A stretch of DNA of 64,000 nucleotides from an uncultured Roseburia sp. (lineage in GTDB: Bacteria; Bacillota; Clostridia; Lachnospirales; Lachnospiraceae), in the NCBI GenBank assembly GCA_910587865.1, contig CAJUNX010000017.1, forward strand, positions 9,373 to 73,372, in the 5' to 3' direction. Shown piece after piece: positions 1 through 8,891 of this stretch. The notes beneath the pieces are model-generated. The model was not told where the DNA came from. It made no database searches and saw only the letters and a list, made by a program, of their open reading frames with translations. Made by a program: the position numbers and the translations under genes. Within the stretch, counting starts at the first letter, position 1. Every line of letters starts with the position of its first letter.

Positions 1-525
1 CAGGCGCTGGGATGGGGGGTGCTGTGCCTGCGGGACAGTCTGCCGGGGTAGAACGGAGCAGGTTACGAGGGAATAAGTACTTTATTTTATAGTATATGGT
101 GTTGAATAATGTGCCTGGCTTACTCCGTGTACCGAGAATATTTGCGATATCCTGTTTTAGCTGCCCACAGGCAGCCTTTCTCCCGAATTTCGGTACAATG
201 CTATAGTAATCCAAATCACACATCGGCGGCAAAAAGGCAGCTGCCGTGACGGCGATGTTGTTGTAAAAGGCAGCTGCCGTGACGGCGGTGTTATTGTAAA
301 AGGCAGCTGCCGTGACGGCGGTGTTATTGTAAAAGGCAGCTGCGCCGAACAGACTCGTATCATCCTCAACGGGGCGCTTATCGTTTTCATATAGGACGAG
401 GGTTGCAGGTACCATTCCAACCGGCATTTATCGAGGTGCAATAGCAGGCTGTTCCTGTGCAAGTTTTTTCTGTTTCCCCAGAAAAGCGATATGATATCGT
501 TGTCCCTGTGTCTCTCTCCTCCCCC
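1..525. other. Intergenic region with no confident gene
   Basis: Nothing here can be assigned as a gene. The left edge may carry the last codons of a plus-strand gene cut by the window (open frames ending at a TAG at 49-51 or a TAG near 88-90), but the piece is too short to identify. A 101-codon minus-strand frame (157-462) owes its length to a 33-bp tandem repeat and has no convincing ribosome site. The segment lies downstream of the exporter operon that ends at 526. Confidence 0.5.
232..343. repeat. 33-bp tandem repeat, about 3.4 copies
   Basis: Three full units (232-264, 265-297, 298-330) and a partial fourth (331-343) begin with AAAAGGCAGCTGC. Units 2 and 3 are identical and unit 1 differs at two positions. 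Each unit contains the near-palindrome GCCGTGACGGC. The period is a multiple of three, which keeps a minus-strand frame open, but nothing else suggests translation. Confidence 0.9.
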
Positions 526-2925
526 TCACATCATCGTATCGTCTTTCAGTACATCCGCCAGGCTGATTGAGCGAATCTTCCTCCATCCAAGATAATACGC
601 AAGCACTACAGCCGCAGCAATGAACAGCAGAAAAACGGCGATCGGGCGAAGCGGCGCCTCCGCGAAAAACTCCTCCGCGTCAAGATAACTTAACCTCAGC
701 ATCCCATACACCGCCAGGACGGCCACAGGCAGGGTGATAAGAACCGGGCGGCCTGCAACGATCAGCGCCTCGATGCAGAACATCTTCCGAATTCCCTTCG
801 GCGTCAGGCCCACGGACAGATACCGGACGACCTCGCGCTTTCTCTGACGCACAAACCCGAGCGTATTGGAAAACACATTTCCGATCCCGATCACCGCCAG
901 CAGCACGCAAAAAAACCCGGTCACCGCTTTCATTCCCCATATCATCTTTCCGTTGATCTCATACTCCGCGACGCGGTCCTCGATCTCCACCGCATCATAG
1001 CGGGCAAGCAGCTGCCGCAGCTCTTCCTGCAGCCCGGCTGTCACGGACTGCGCCGCCGGATCTTCCTGCGGACGGGATTTGACGGACTGCGCCGCCGATT
1101 CGGACTTCACCCCCGACGCATCCCTCTGACCTGTCACTTCCTCCTGCCCGGCTGTCACGGACTGTGCCGCCGGATCTGTTTCCACGAGAATACAGATACG
1201 TACCTCCCGCTCCGGCGTCCCGGCCGCTCCCCCGGTCTGACGCCACAGGGACGCCGGAACGAAATGCACCAGCTCATAGTGATCCAGCGTCGCATACTCC
1301 TCCCGCAGCGGCGGAACCTCCGTCGTATATCCCAGAACGGGAATCTCTGCGGCCTGCGCCGTTTCCCCGGTCTGTCCCTCCCCGCCGTTTTGGGACAGCA
1401 TGATTTCCGTGGTTTCACCGGCGGAATCTGCATTCAGATAAGGCATATACTGCGGGTGCCGAAAGTCCGGATTCGTCACATCCCGGATCTGATTGTAAAT
1501 GACTGCGCCGCCGGTTCCCGGTGCGATCCCGGCCTGCTCACAATAGGCAAGGAAGCTGTCATCATCGAGAATCACGACAGGTGCGTTTACCAGCCATCCG
1601 TCCTCTGCCCGCGTCACATATTCCGGCGCGGCATGGGAAAAGCCTCCGTTTTTTACAAATTCCTCACTCATCTCCTCCTCTGTGATCATCCGTTTTGCAG
1701 CGGTTCTCTGATACACGATCGCACTTTCTACCCCGCAAAGTCCCCTCACTGACTCCGTCTCCGCGAATGAGGCAATCTCGGCGTCTTTTACGGTTACCAT
1801 CAGATCCCATACGCCCTGATACTGCTCAAAATAGGTCTCCCTTGTACTGATATCGGAGGTCGCAAAAAAACACTGCATGATTGTAAATGCCAGGAAGGAA
1901 AAAATCAGGGACAGCGACGATGTCCGAAGCGCCTTTTTCTGCGCTTTGACCGCATTCCCTGCCAGCTCGCCCTCCACGCCAAAAAGAAACTCCAGAATCC
2001 GGGAATTTTTACGGCGTTTTAACTGCAGCTCCCCGGTGCCGCGGATCGCCTCCAGCGGCGTCAGCCGGCTTAATGCCGCGGCAGGCAGCAGAGCAGAGAC
2101 CCATATCGTAAACACGGTGACAGACAGCGTCAGCGCAAACACCAGCGGATGATACCGAAACACGGCCTCATGCCGCCCGGCGGTTCCCGGCTCCACCAGC
2201 TGATTCGACATCTGTATGACCCCTGCCGCAGCAAAAGAACCGAGCAGATTTCCAAGGAACACCGGCACGGCGCACAGGGCGGCCGCTTCCTGCAGCAGAC
2301 AGGTGCGGATCTGCCGCGGCGTTGCCCCGATGCTCGAAAAGATGCCGAACTGATGGATCCGCGCGTTCGCAAACACCGCAAAGGCATTGTGTATGATCAC
2401 GATCAGGGAAAACGATGCCAGTCCCGTGACAAAAAGAAACAGTGGAAACAACAGCCGGGGCGCCGGATCCGACGAATCCCGAACCAGGTACAGCGCCAGC
2501 AGTTCATAGTGATACGTGATCTGCATCGGCACGATTCCGGCTTCCGTGACGATGCCCGGGGTATCCGAAAACACGCGGCGTTTATCGTCAAACGTAATAT
2601 CAATCACCTTCTGTGAGATGCCTGTCTCACGACTGCTCACCGCATCCTCTCCCGCTTCCTGTACCGTCACCTCCGCAATGCCGGGCATACGTTTCAGCCG
2701 TTCGACCGCCGCCTCATCCGCCTGCGCAGTGATCCGGCTGTGCCATCCGCCCTCCCTAAGCTTCACTGCCTCAATCTCATAGTTCCACAAATTATAAAAC
2801 ATCCCGCACAAAAGGGATAAGAGCAGCGCCGAAATAAAAGCCGCAATCCTCACGGAAACACCTGACGCACGGTTGTGTTTCAGATAACCGGACACATATT
2901 CTCTCCACATACGATCCGCCGTCAT
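526..2925 (-). CDS. ABC exporter permease, duplicated FtsX/MacB-type
   Basis: 799 residues. This is the membrane half of a peptide or antibiotic exporter of the MacB/BceB superfamily. About eight hydrophobic segments are visible: one near 28-48, three near 160-285, one near 335-352 and three near 670-780. They flank a large extracytoplasmic region (about 355-665), giving two FtsX-like units. The ATG overlaps the stop of the ATPase gene (ATGA), so the two are translationally coupled. Within the external region a segment near 590-640 repeats DPAAQSVTAG and looks like a recently expanded linker. Gene order (regulator, kinase, ATPase, permease) suggests a self-regulated resistance or detoxification module. 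The substrate cannot be read from the sequence. Confidence 0.9.
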   Translation of the reverse strand: MTADRMWREYVSGYLKHNRASGVSVRIAAFISALLLSLLCGMFYNLWNYEIEAVKLREGGWHSRITAQADEAAVERLKRMPGIAEVTVQEAGEDAVSSRETGISQKVIDITFDDKRRVFSDTPGIVTEAGIVPMQITYHYELLALYLVRDSSDPAPRLLFPLFLFVTGLASFSLIVIIHNAFAVFANARIHQFGIFSSIGATPRQIRTCLLQEAAALCAVPVFLGNLLGSFAAAGVIQMSNQLVEPGTAGRHEAVFRYHPLVFALTLSVTVFTIWVSALLPAAALSRLTPLEAIRGTGELQLKRRKNSRILEFLFGVEGELAGNAVKAQKKALRTSSLSLIFSFLAFTIMQCFFATSDISTRETYFEQYQGVWDLMVTVKDAEIASFAETESVRGLCGVESAIVYQRTAAKRMITEEEMSEEFVKNGGFSHAAPEYVTRAEDGWLVNAPVVILDDDSFLAYCEQAGIAPGTGGAVIYNQIRDVTNPDFRHPQYMPYLNADSAGETTEIMLSQNGGEGQTGETAQAAEIPVLGYTTEVPPLREEYATLDHYELVHFVPASLWRQTGGAAGTPEREVRICILVETDPAAQSVTAGQEEVTGQRDASGVKSESAAQSVKSRPQEDPAAQSVTAGLQEELRQLLARYDAVEIEDRVAEYEINGKMIWGMKAVTGFFCVLLAVIGIGNVFSNTLGFVRQRKREVVRYLSVGLTPKGIRKMFCIEALIVAGRPVLITLPVAVLAVYGMLRLSYLDAEEFFAEAPLRPIAVFLLFIAAAVVLAYYLGWRKIRSISLADVLKDDTMM

Positions 2926-3626
2926 GCATGAGCCGACAGCGTCTTCACCTCCCTTCTTTCATCGCCAATGATACGGCCGTCCTCTAAGGTGATCACACGG
3001 TCCGCCTGAAGCGCCACATTTTCGTCATGTGTGATCAGAAGAATCGTCTGACCAAGGCTGCGGTTTGAAAGCTTTAACAGATCGATGATCTCCCTGGTAT
3101 TTTTCTGATCCAGGTTTCCGGTCGGCTCGTCCGCCAGAAGCAGCGCCGGGCGGTAGATGAGTGACCGCGCGATCGCAACCCGCTGCTGCTGCCCGCCGGA
3201 GAGCTGATTCGGCAGCGCCGACAGCTTCTCCTCCATGCCGAGCGATCTCACCACCTGATCGAAATATTCCTGATTCGGTTTTTTCTTATCCAGCGTGAGC
3301 GGCATCTGTATATTTTTCTCCACGGTAAGCGTGGGGATCAGGTTGTAAAACTGATAGATCAGCCCCACCTTCCTGCGACGGAAAATCGCCGCCTGCGTCT
3401 GATTTAATCCGGAAAGATCCGTGCCGTCGATGATGACCTTCCCGTCCGTCGGCCGTTCCACACCGCCTAAGATGTGCAGAAGCGTCGATTTCCCCGAGCC
3501 CGACGTACCGACAATTGCCACAAATTCTCCCCGGCAGACGGTCAGGTCAATCCCTCTTAACGCCTCCGTCTGACTGTCTCCTTTGCCGTATACTTTGCGG
3601 ACTCCCTCGCATTTTAACAATTCCAT
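2922..3626 (-). CDS. ABC transporter ATP-binding protein (MacB/LolD type)
   Basis: 234 residues from the chosen ATG. It powers the adjacent permease. Walker A GTSGSGKS, the signature LSGGQQQRVAIARSL and Walker B LLLADEPTGNLD are all intact, followed by an H-loop (LLITHD). Length is typical for the family. An in-frame ATG 63 bases upstream exists, but GGAAGGAG sits directly before the 3626 start and the conserved MELLKCEGV.K.YG begins there. A promoter-like region with two GTGACA boxes lies about 105-120 bases upstream, so the ATPase-permease pair may be transcribed separately from the kinase. Confidence 0.95.
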   Translation of the reverse strand: MELLKCEGVRKVYGKGDSQTEALRGIDLTVCRGEFVAIVGTSGSGKSTLLHILGGVERPTDGKVIIDGTDLSGLNQTQAAIFRRRKVGLIYQFYNLIPTLTVEKNIQMPLTLDKKKPNQEYFDQVVRSLGMEEKLSALPNQLSGGQQQRVAIARSLIYRPALLLADEPTGNLDQKNTREIIDLLKLSNRSLGQTILLITHDENVALQADRVITLEDGRIIGDERREVKTLSAHA

Positions 3627-3710
3627 TCCGCGTCTCCTTCCTGCATGTTCTCCCGGCCGTTCATCCGCTTTGCGCGCCGTTTTGCGCATGGCGCGGCCCG
3701 GGCCGTTACT

Positions 3711-3746
3711 TTTATACTACCATCTGAAAGTGACAGCTCCGTGACA
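3711..3746 (-). promoter_or_regulatory. Promoter with response-regulator direct repeat
   Basis: On the minus strand a TATAAA -10-like element (3711-3716) lacks a recognisable -35. In its place are two direct GTGACA boxes (plus-strand reading, 3730-3735 and 3741-3746) exactly 11 bases apart. The same arrangement occurs before the response-regulator gene at 5537-5553. Direct repeats one helical turn apart at the -35 position are the usual binding mode of OmpR-type activators; the assignment to this regulator is an inference. Confidence 0.6.
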
Positions 3747-3769
3747 GCGGAAGCAGATTTTAAGACAGG

Positions 3770-4678
3770 TCAGTGACGGTAAAAGCGGATTTCAAAACAG
3801 GCTCCGCCCTCCGGCATATTTTTTGCCAGAATCGTCCCGTTCTGGCGCTCGATCAGCTCCTTTGCCAGTGCGAGACCGATTCCGATCCCTCCCTCCTTCG
3901 CGCCGCGGCCCCGGTAAAATCGTTCAAACAGATGCGGCAGATCCTCTTTTGCAAACCCTTCCCCCTCGTCCCGGATCATGATCTGCGTGTAAAGCGGATT
4001 CTGTTCATACGAGCAGTGGATTGTTTTGCCGGCGCCGTGTTCCATGCAGTTTTTCATCAGATTCATCAGCGCCTCCATCGTCCAGTCGGGGTCGACGGTG
4101 ACCGACATGCTCCCCAGTTCCGGTATCTCGGTCATCGTGCCGTTTTCGGCCGAGAGCTCCTGCAGATGATCGGAGGAGAGCACAAGCAGTGTAAAAACAT
4201 CCGTCTCTTTCTTCTGAATCGGAAAGGTCCCGGCATCCATCCGGGCCAGCAGCAAAAGCGCCTCCTCCAGATACGTCAGCCGCAGCAGCTGCTTTCTGAT
4301 CTGCTCCAGATGATGCCTGTCCTCCCCCTGTTCCGTCAGCTGCAGCGCCAGAGACATCGCGGTGATCGGTGTTTTGATCTGATGCGCAATGTCGGAGAGA
4401 TGCCCCGCAAACTCCTGCTTTGCCCGCAGCGCATCCTCTCTCGTCTGATAGAGAAATGTCACCGTCTTATAAATCTCATCCTCCAGCTTCGCAAACTCCC
4501 CCTCCCCGCAGGCGGAAAGGACGGGCGCATTTCCCAGATGCGCCTCCTCCAGATAACCGGCCAGCGCCCGAATGCGCCTTACTTCTTTTCTCCTCTGATA
4601 AAAATAAATTGCAGAAAAAAACAGGATTCCCGTCAGAAATCCTGCCGCAGCCAGACCGCCCTGTTCCCATCCGCTCAT
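3770..4678 (-). CDS. Sensor histidine kinase with minimal sensor region
   Basis: 302 residues from the ATG preceded by GGGAGG. There is one N-terminal hydrophobic segment (about residues 7-28) and no extracytoplasmic domain. It is followed by a HisKA region with the phospho-accepting histidine in AHQIKTP (about residue 99), an N-box (LMKNCMEH), a G1/F region (DEGEGF...LFERFYRG) and a G2 loop (GIGIGLALA). The near absence of an external sensor fits kinases that take their signal from a partner ABC exporter, as in Bce-type modules. That reading is inferred from the neighbouring exporter genes. Transcribed after the response regulator. Confidence 0.92.
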   Translation of the reverse strand: MSGWEQGGLAAAGFLTGILFFSAIYFYQRRKEVRRIRALAGYLEEAHLGNAPVLSACGEGEFAKLEDEIYKTVTFLYQTREDALRAKQEFAGHLSDIAHQIKTPITAMSLALQLTEQGEDRHHLEQIRKQLLRLTYLEEALLLLARMDAGTFPIQKKETDVFTLLVLSSDHLQELSAENGTMTEIPELGSMSVTVDPDWTMEALMNLMKNCMEHGAGKTIHCSYEQNPLYTQIMIRDEGEGFAKEDLPHLFERFYRGRGAKEGGIGIGLALAKELIERQNGTILAKNMPEGGACFEIRFYRH

Positions 4679-4817
4679 ACCGTCCTCCCTCCCGTCTCCA
4701 TGCATCCCCGCCGTATTTACATCATCCGATCCCGATGCGGCGCGCTTTTCTTCCGTTCCCCCATCCGATCACATCTCAGACGCATATCACACGCATTCCG
4801 CGCGCGGTGCGCCGCCT

Positions 4818-5486
4818 TCATGTCTCCTCCATCCGGTAGCCCACGCTCCGGACCGTGCGGATGCATGACGGCTGATGCAGCTTATCGCGCAGCCGCTTCA
4901 TCGTGACCGTCAGCGTATTGTCATTCACAAAGTTTCCGTTCGCATCCCATACCTGCGCTACAATACGTTCTCTGGTGATCGTCTTTCCCTGGTTCCGCAT
5001 CAGATACAGCAGCAGCTCATATTCCGCGGCGCTCACGCCGATCTCCTCTCCGCTGCAGGAGACCGATCTGCGGTTCTGATCAATCGTGATCCCGCCGCAG
5101 GAGAGATACTGCCCTGACACGTCCCCGCTCCGGCGCAGCAGCGCCAGGATCCGCGCATACAGCACTTCCAGCTCAAACGGCTTCACCACGTAATCATCCG
5201 CGCCGTTCTGAAAGCTCAGCACGATATCCGCCGCATCCCCGCGCACCGTGAGAATCATGACCGGGAGCTCTTTATAATTCCTGCGGATCCAGCGGCACAG
5301 CTCGTCTCCGTGCCCGTCCGGCATATTCTGATCGAGCAGCGCCAGCGCCGGCACATGCGCGCCGATCGCCCGCTTTGCTTCCGCGAGCGTCGCGCAGACC
5401 GTCACCGCAAATCCCCTGCGCGTGAGGTATTCTTTTACCGCGTGTGCGATATCGCAATCGTCCTCGACATAGCAGATTTCTGTCAT
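4818..5486 (-). CDS. OmpR/PhoB-family response regulator
   Basis: 222 residues. The receiver domain has the acidic pair (EDD, residues 8-10), phospho-acceptor Asp52 in LALLDQNMPDG and the conserved VKPFE lysine. A C-terminal winged helix follows (about 125-220, ending TVRSVGYRMEE). The start at 5486 follows GGAGGA; a possible start 21 bases upstream has no such site. First gene of the kinase/exporter operon. Its own promoter carries the same 11-bp-spaced GTGAC boxes as the exporter promoter, which suggests autoregulation. Confidence 0.95.
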   Translation of the reverse strand: MTEICYVEDDCDIAHAVKEYLTRRGFAVTVCATLAEAKRAIGAHVPALALLDQNMPDGHGDELCRWIRRNYKELPVMILTVRGDAADIVLSFQNGADDYVVKPFELEVLYARILALLRRSGDVSGQYLSCGGITIDQNRRSVSCSGEEIGVSAAEYELLLYLMRNQGKTITRERIVAQVWDANGNFVNDNTLTVTMKRLRDKLHQPSCIRTVRSVGYRMEET

Positions 5487-5520
5487 TCGTTCTTCCTCCG
5501 TTCGCACAAGCTTTTTTACT

Positions 5521-5553
5521 ATTATATCAGAAAAATGTGACAGTTATGTGACT
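5521..5553 (-). promoter_or_regulatory. Promoter of the two-component operon with GTGAC direct repeat
   Basis: On the minus strand a consensus TATAAT (plus coordinates 5521-5526) has no good -35. Two boxes, GTGACA (5537-5542) and GTGACT (5548-5553) in plus-strand reading, lie 11 bases apart upstream of it. The box pair overlaps the 3' end of the neighbouring AraC gene. Confidence 0.65.
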
Positions 5554-6440
5554 GTTTCCCCTCCGGCCGAACTTCGGATCCGCTCCCGGTAGCCGCGCGG
5601 ACCGGTGCCGCATACCGCACGGAATTTTCGATAAAAATTACTGTAATCCTCAAATCCGCACTGCCGGGCTGCCTGCTGCGGCGGTATCCCTTCTGCGAGC
5701 AGACGCTGGGCATTTACCAGCCGCTTCTGCATCAGATAGCGATGCGGCGGACATCCCACGATACGCACAAAATCCCTTGACAGCTGATATCTGCTGACAT
5801 AAAATTTCTTCTCCAGTTTTTCCAGCGTAATATGCTCTGCACAGTGATTCTCCAGATATGCCGCGATCTCCTGCACCAGCCGGGCCGCAGGGGTCTGTAA
5901 TGCCGCTGCATAGGCCCCGCTCTGAGAGGCACGGCAAAGCAGCAGAAAAAACTGTGTGATCAGAGCGCGCTCCGCCAGTTCTTTTCCGTATGCCTGTCCG
6001 CCCGATTCCGCAAGCAGTGCAGAAAGCAGCTCCCTCATCTCCTTCCGCCGCTCTCCCTCGAGACGAAAAACATTCGTATATCCCGGCAGAGACGTATCCA
6101 GACAGCCGGAAAGACGATACCCTGCCGCCGAAAGTTTTCCCGGCAGCGAACCGTCAAAACTGAATGTGATCCGTTCGTACCGTTCCCCCGGCCAGTCACA
6201 GGGCTGATGCAGCTCGTACGGCGCCACCAGAAGCAGCGTCCCTTCATCCAGCCGGTACTGCTTTCCCTCAATCGCATAGATGATACTGCCCGATAAAAAA
6301 TACAGCGCCTCATAATATGCATGGTGATGCAGCGGATACTGTTTCACGGGCATCTGCCATGCATAGCGGATCAGGTAGTCCGTCTCCTGCGGTAAAAAAA
6401 CATTGTTCCGTTCAAATTCCTCCATCTGCTTTACCGTCAT
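5544..6440 (-). CDS. AraC-family regulator with N-terminal cupin
   Basis: 298 residues from the ATG with GGGTGA upstream; an earlier in-frame ATG has no ribosome site. The N-terminal half has the HHHAYYEALYFLSG-type cupin signature expected for a sugar-sensing domain. The last 100 residues hold two helix-turn-helix units (LEKKFYVSRYQLSRDF and QAARQCGFEDYSNFYRKFR). It is divergent from the sugar isomerase gene at 6591, its likely target. Its 3' end runs into the operator of the two-component operon. Confidence 0.93.
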   Translation of the reverse strand: MTVKQMEEFERNNVFLPQETDYLIRYAWQMPVKQYPLHHHAYYEALYFLSGSIIYAIEGKQYRLDEGTLLLVAPYELHQPCDWPGERYERITFSFDGSLPGKLSAAGYRLSGCLDTSLPGYTNVFRLEGERRKEMRELLSALLAESGGQAYGKELAERALITQFFLLLCRASQSGAYAAALQTPAARLVQEIAAYLENHCAEHITLEKLEKKFYVSRYQLSRDFVRIVGCPPHRYLMQKRLVNAQRLLAEGIPPQQAARQCGFEDYSNFYRKFRAVCGTGPRGYRERIRSSAGGETVT

Positions 6441-6590
6441 CGTCTCACCCTTTTTCCTTTTATGCACAAAAAACAATGTTTTTCTCATTTTTTACTATTT
6501 TCACATCAAAATATTGCTGTTACTATCATACCATAATCCATAAAAACAGACAAGCCGGCGGCAAACCGGCGGCACGGAAAGGAGACGGAT

Positions 6591-7439
6591 ATGGAAAAAG
6601 GAAAGATCGGCGTACAGATGATGATGCTGAAAGAGGAAATCGCGCAGCGCGGCATCCTGCCCGTCATGGAACAGCTGGCAGAGCTTGGATTTCATGCGGT
6701 GGAAGTATCCCAGATCGAAATGTCACCGGAAAACATACAGGCGCTGGCCCGCGCCGGCAGCGAATATGGTGTGGAGACCGCGGCAATGTCCTGCACACTC
6801 TCTCATATGGGGTTAAATGTTCCCTGTGACACACTGGAAGACGATTTTGAAAAAATCATTGAAGACTGCCGCGCCGTAAACTGTAAAATCCTGCGCATCG
6901 GTATGCTGCCGATGTCGTACGCGGATTCCCCTGAACATATGCTGCAGATGACGGACCTTTGCGAGGATCACGCAAAGCGGCTGAAAGAACACGGCATTGA
7001 CCTCTACTATCACGCTCATACCATGGAATTTATCCGCTGGCAGGGAAGTCCTGTTCTGACACAGATGCGCAACCGTACCAGCGCAATGGGTTTTGAACTC
7101 GACAGCCACTGGATGTGGCGCGGCGGCGTGGACCCTGTCGCTTATATCAAAAGCTTTACCGGACGCGTGCGCCTTCTGCACCTGAAAGACTACCGCATCG
7201 GCCTTTTGCCGAATCCGCTGAAACCGGAACTGTTTCCGTATATATTCGGCATGCTCGAGCAATATGCCGAGGTGGGCGAAGGCGTTCTTGACATGCCGGC
7301 CATCATAAACGCCGGACGTTCGGCGGGCAGCGAATACTTCCTCATCGAGCAGGATGACTTTTACGGACGCAGTGTATGGGACTGTCTTGCCACCTCACGC
7401 GACAATCTCATCCGAATGGGCTATGAGAGCTGGTTTTAG
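6591..7439 (+). CDS. Sugar phosphate isomerase/epimerase (TIM barrel)
   Basis: 282 residues. It belongs to the xylose-isomerase-like TIM barrel family (IolE/hexulose-epimerase group). Visible family features are the N-terminal LAELGFHAVEVSQ, the YYHAHTMEF and LDSHWMWRGG metal-binding strands, RLLHLKDYR and a C-terminal FLIEQDDF. Catalytic histidines and acidic residues appear intact. GGAAAGGAG precedes the ATG. It stands alone opposite an AraC regulator, so it is probably induced by a sugar or polyol. The exact substrate cannot be assigned. Confidence 0.88.
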   Translation: MEKGKIGVQMMMLKEEIAQRGILPVMEQLAELGFHAVEVSQIEMSPENIQALARAGSEYGVETAAMSCTLSHMGLNVPCDTLEDDFEKIIEDCRAVNCKILRIGMLPMSYADSPEHMLQMTDLCEDHAKRLKEHGIDLYYHAHTMEFIRWQGSPVLTQMRNRTSAMGFELDSHWMWRGGVDPVAYIKSFTGRVRLLHLKDYRIGLLPNPLKPELFPYIFGMLEQYAEVGEGVLDMPAIINAGRSAGSEYFLIEQDDFYGRSVWDCLATSRDNLIRMGYESWF

Positions 7440-7502
7440 CCTCTTTTAAGGGTCTCCCGGAGCGCCGCAGCAATCACCGGCCTCCGGGGAACGCCCCGTC
7501 TC

Positions 7503-8861
7503 TCACACCGTCCCGGCAGCTTTTTCCCTCCGCCGGAAACTCCGGTTTTCACACAGCACATAAACCAGCGTATAAAACGCCATGATGCCGGAGACAATCG
7601 GCGCGATCATGCCGAGCCGGCCTAAGTCATCCGCAAAATAGTTCCCGAACAGATACACCATCGGGATCCGGAGGAGCAGCGCACCCGCGCTGCAGCTTAC
7701 CATCGTCCACACCGTCTTCTGCCTGCCGTTTAAATAGCCGTTTAAACAGAATACCATCGCCACCATAATGTAGTCATAGCTGCACGAGCGGAAAAACGGG
7801 ATGCCGGCTTTTACTATGTTTGTCTCGTCCGCAAACACACGGATCATCGACTGCGGACTTACCTGCGCCCACAGGAAAAACAGGCAGGAGACAAACAGCG
7901 CGAACCCCATCCCGTACCACAGGGACTGCCGGGCGCGTTCCGGTTTACCGGCTCCCATATTCTGCGCCGTGATCGCGGCGAGCGCACTGGCCATGGACGT
8001 GGCGGAGAGCATGGCAAACACGTCGTATTTGCTGCTGATCCCCACCACCGCGGCGGCATACACCCCGCATCCGTTCATCACGGCCGCCAGGTACAGAAAC
8101 GAAATCCGCACCATCAGCTCCTGAAACGAGATCGGTATTCCCACTTTTGCAAGCCGCACGGCAATCTCCTTTACCGGCCGAAAGCTCTTTAGCCGGAAAT
8201 CAAATATAAAATCCTTTTTCTTCAAATAAACAATGGCAATACACATACTGACTGCCTGTGAGATCACGGTCGCAAGCGCGGTGCCCGCCACGCCCAGCCC
8301 GAATACTGCCACAAACAGAAGATCGAGCACAATGTTGAGCACGCAGGCCACACCGACAAAGATCATGGGCCGCGTCGAATCCCCGTAGCCGCGCAGCACC
8401 GCGCTAAGCGCATTGTAGCCGCAGATAAACAGATTTCCCGCCGAACAGACCGCGACGTACTGCATCGTCAGCTCAAACGATTCCGCCGGCGTCTGAAGCA
8501 GCGTGAGAAGCTGCCGCTCAAACCCGAGCATCAGCGCCGTTAAGATCAGGGCAAAAACCGCAAAGACCGTGAGCATCGTCCCGATCGTCTGCTTTACGCG
8601 CACGTTATCCCGGCTCCCCGTGTACTGCCCGATCAGGATCGTCCCGCCGAGCGTCAGCCCGGTGGCTAAACTGGTCACGATCTGCGTCACCTGCGTGCCG
8701 GTGGAGATCGCCGCCACACTCTCCGCCGCGCAGTACTTCCCCACGACAAACAGATCCACCGCGCCGTAGAGGGACTGCAGGATGTTCGCAATCAGAAACG
8801 GCACGGCAAAAAAAAGCAGCGTCTTTATGATATTTCCTTCGGTCAGGTTGTGTTCTCTCAT
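7503..8861 (-). CDS. MATE-family multidrug/metabolite exporter
   Basis: 452 residues with about twelve hydrophobic segments and the N-terminal MATE pattern (ILQSLYGAVDLFVVGKY), repeated in the second half (SFQELMVRISFLYLAAVMNGCG). Typical members use a sodium or proton gradient to expel cationic compounds or metabolites. CAGGAG precedes the ATG. It lies 30 bases downstream of the alcohol dehydrogenase on the same strand and is probably co-transcribed. Substrate unknown. Confidence 0.93.
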   Translation of the reverse strand: MREHNLTEGNIIKTLLFFAVPFLIANILQSLYGAVDLFVVGKYCAAESVAAISTGTQVTQIVTSLATGLTLGGTILIGQYTGSRDNVRVKQTIGTMLTVFAVFALILTALMLGFERQLLTLLQTPAESFELTMQYVAVCSAGNLFICGYNALSAVLRGYGDSTRPMIFVGVACVLNIVLDLLFVAVFGLGVAGTALATVISQAVSMCIAIVYLKKKDFIFDFRLKSFRPVKEIAVRLAKVGIPISFQELMVRISFLYLAAVMNGCGVYAAAVVGISSKYDVFAMLSATSMASALAAITAQNMGAGKPERARQSLWYGMGFALFVSCLFFLWAQVSPQSMIRVFADETNIVKAGIPFFRSCSYDYIMVAMVFCLNGYLNGRQKTVWTMVSCSAGALLLRIPMVYLFGNYFADDLGRLGMIAPIVSGIMAFYTLVYVLCENRSFRRREKAAGTV

Positions 8862-8891
8862 GTTCTCCTGTTTCCCTCCGCTGCCCCGGTA

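Noticed and set aside
232..343. Possible CRISPR array
   Set aside because: Units are directly adjacent with no unique spacers; likewise for the arrays near 15.5, 25 and 59 kb.
157..462. A 101-codon minus-strand frame with repeated QLPFT..PSR
   Set aside because: Its length comes from a 33-bp tandem repeat whose period is a multiple of three; no ribosome site or family.
3773..4906. A 377-codon open frame opposite the histidine kinase
   Set aside because: It is the mirror of a GC-rich gene with strong codon bias; the kinase motifs on the other strand are unmistakable and this frame has no family resemblance.
7440..7502. Terminator between the isomerase and MATE genes
   Set aside because: A weak CCCGGA/TCCGGG stem exists but neither side has a T run.
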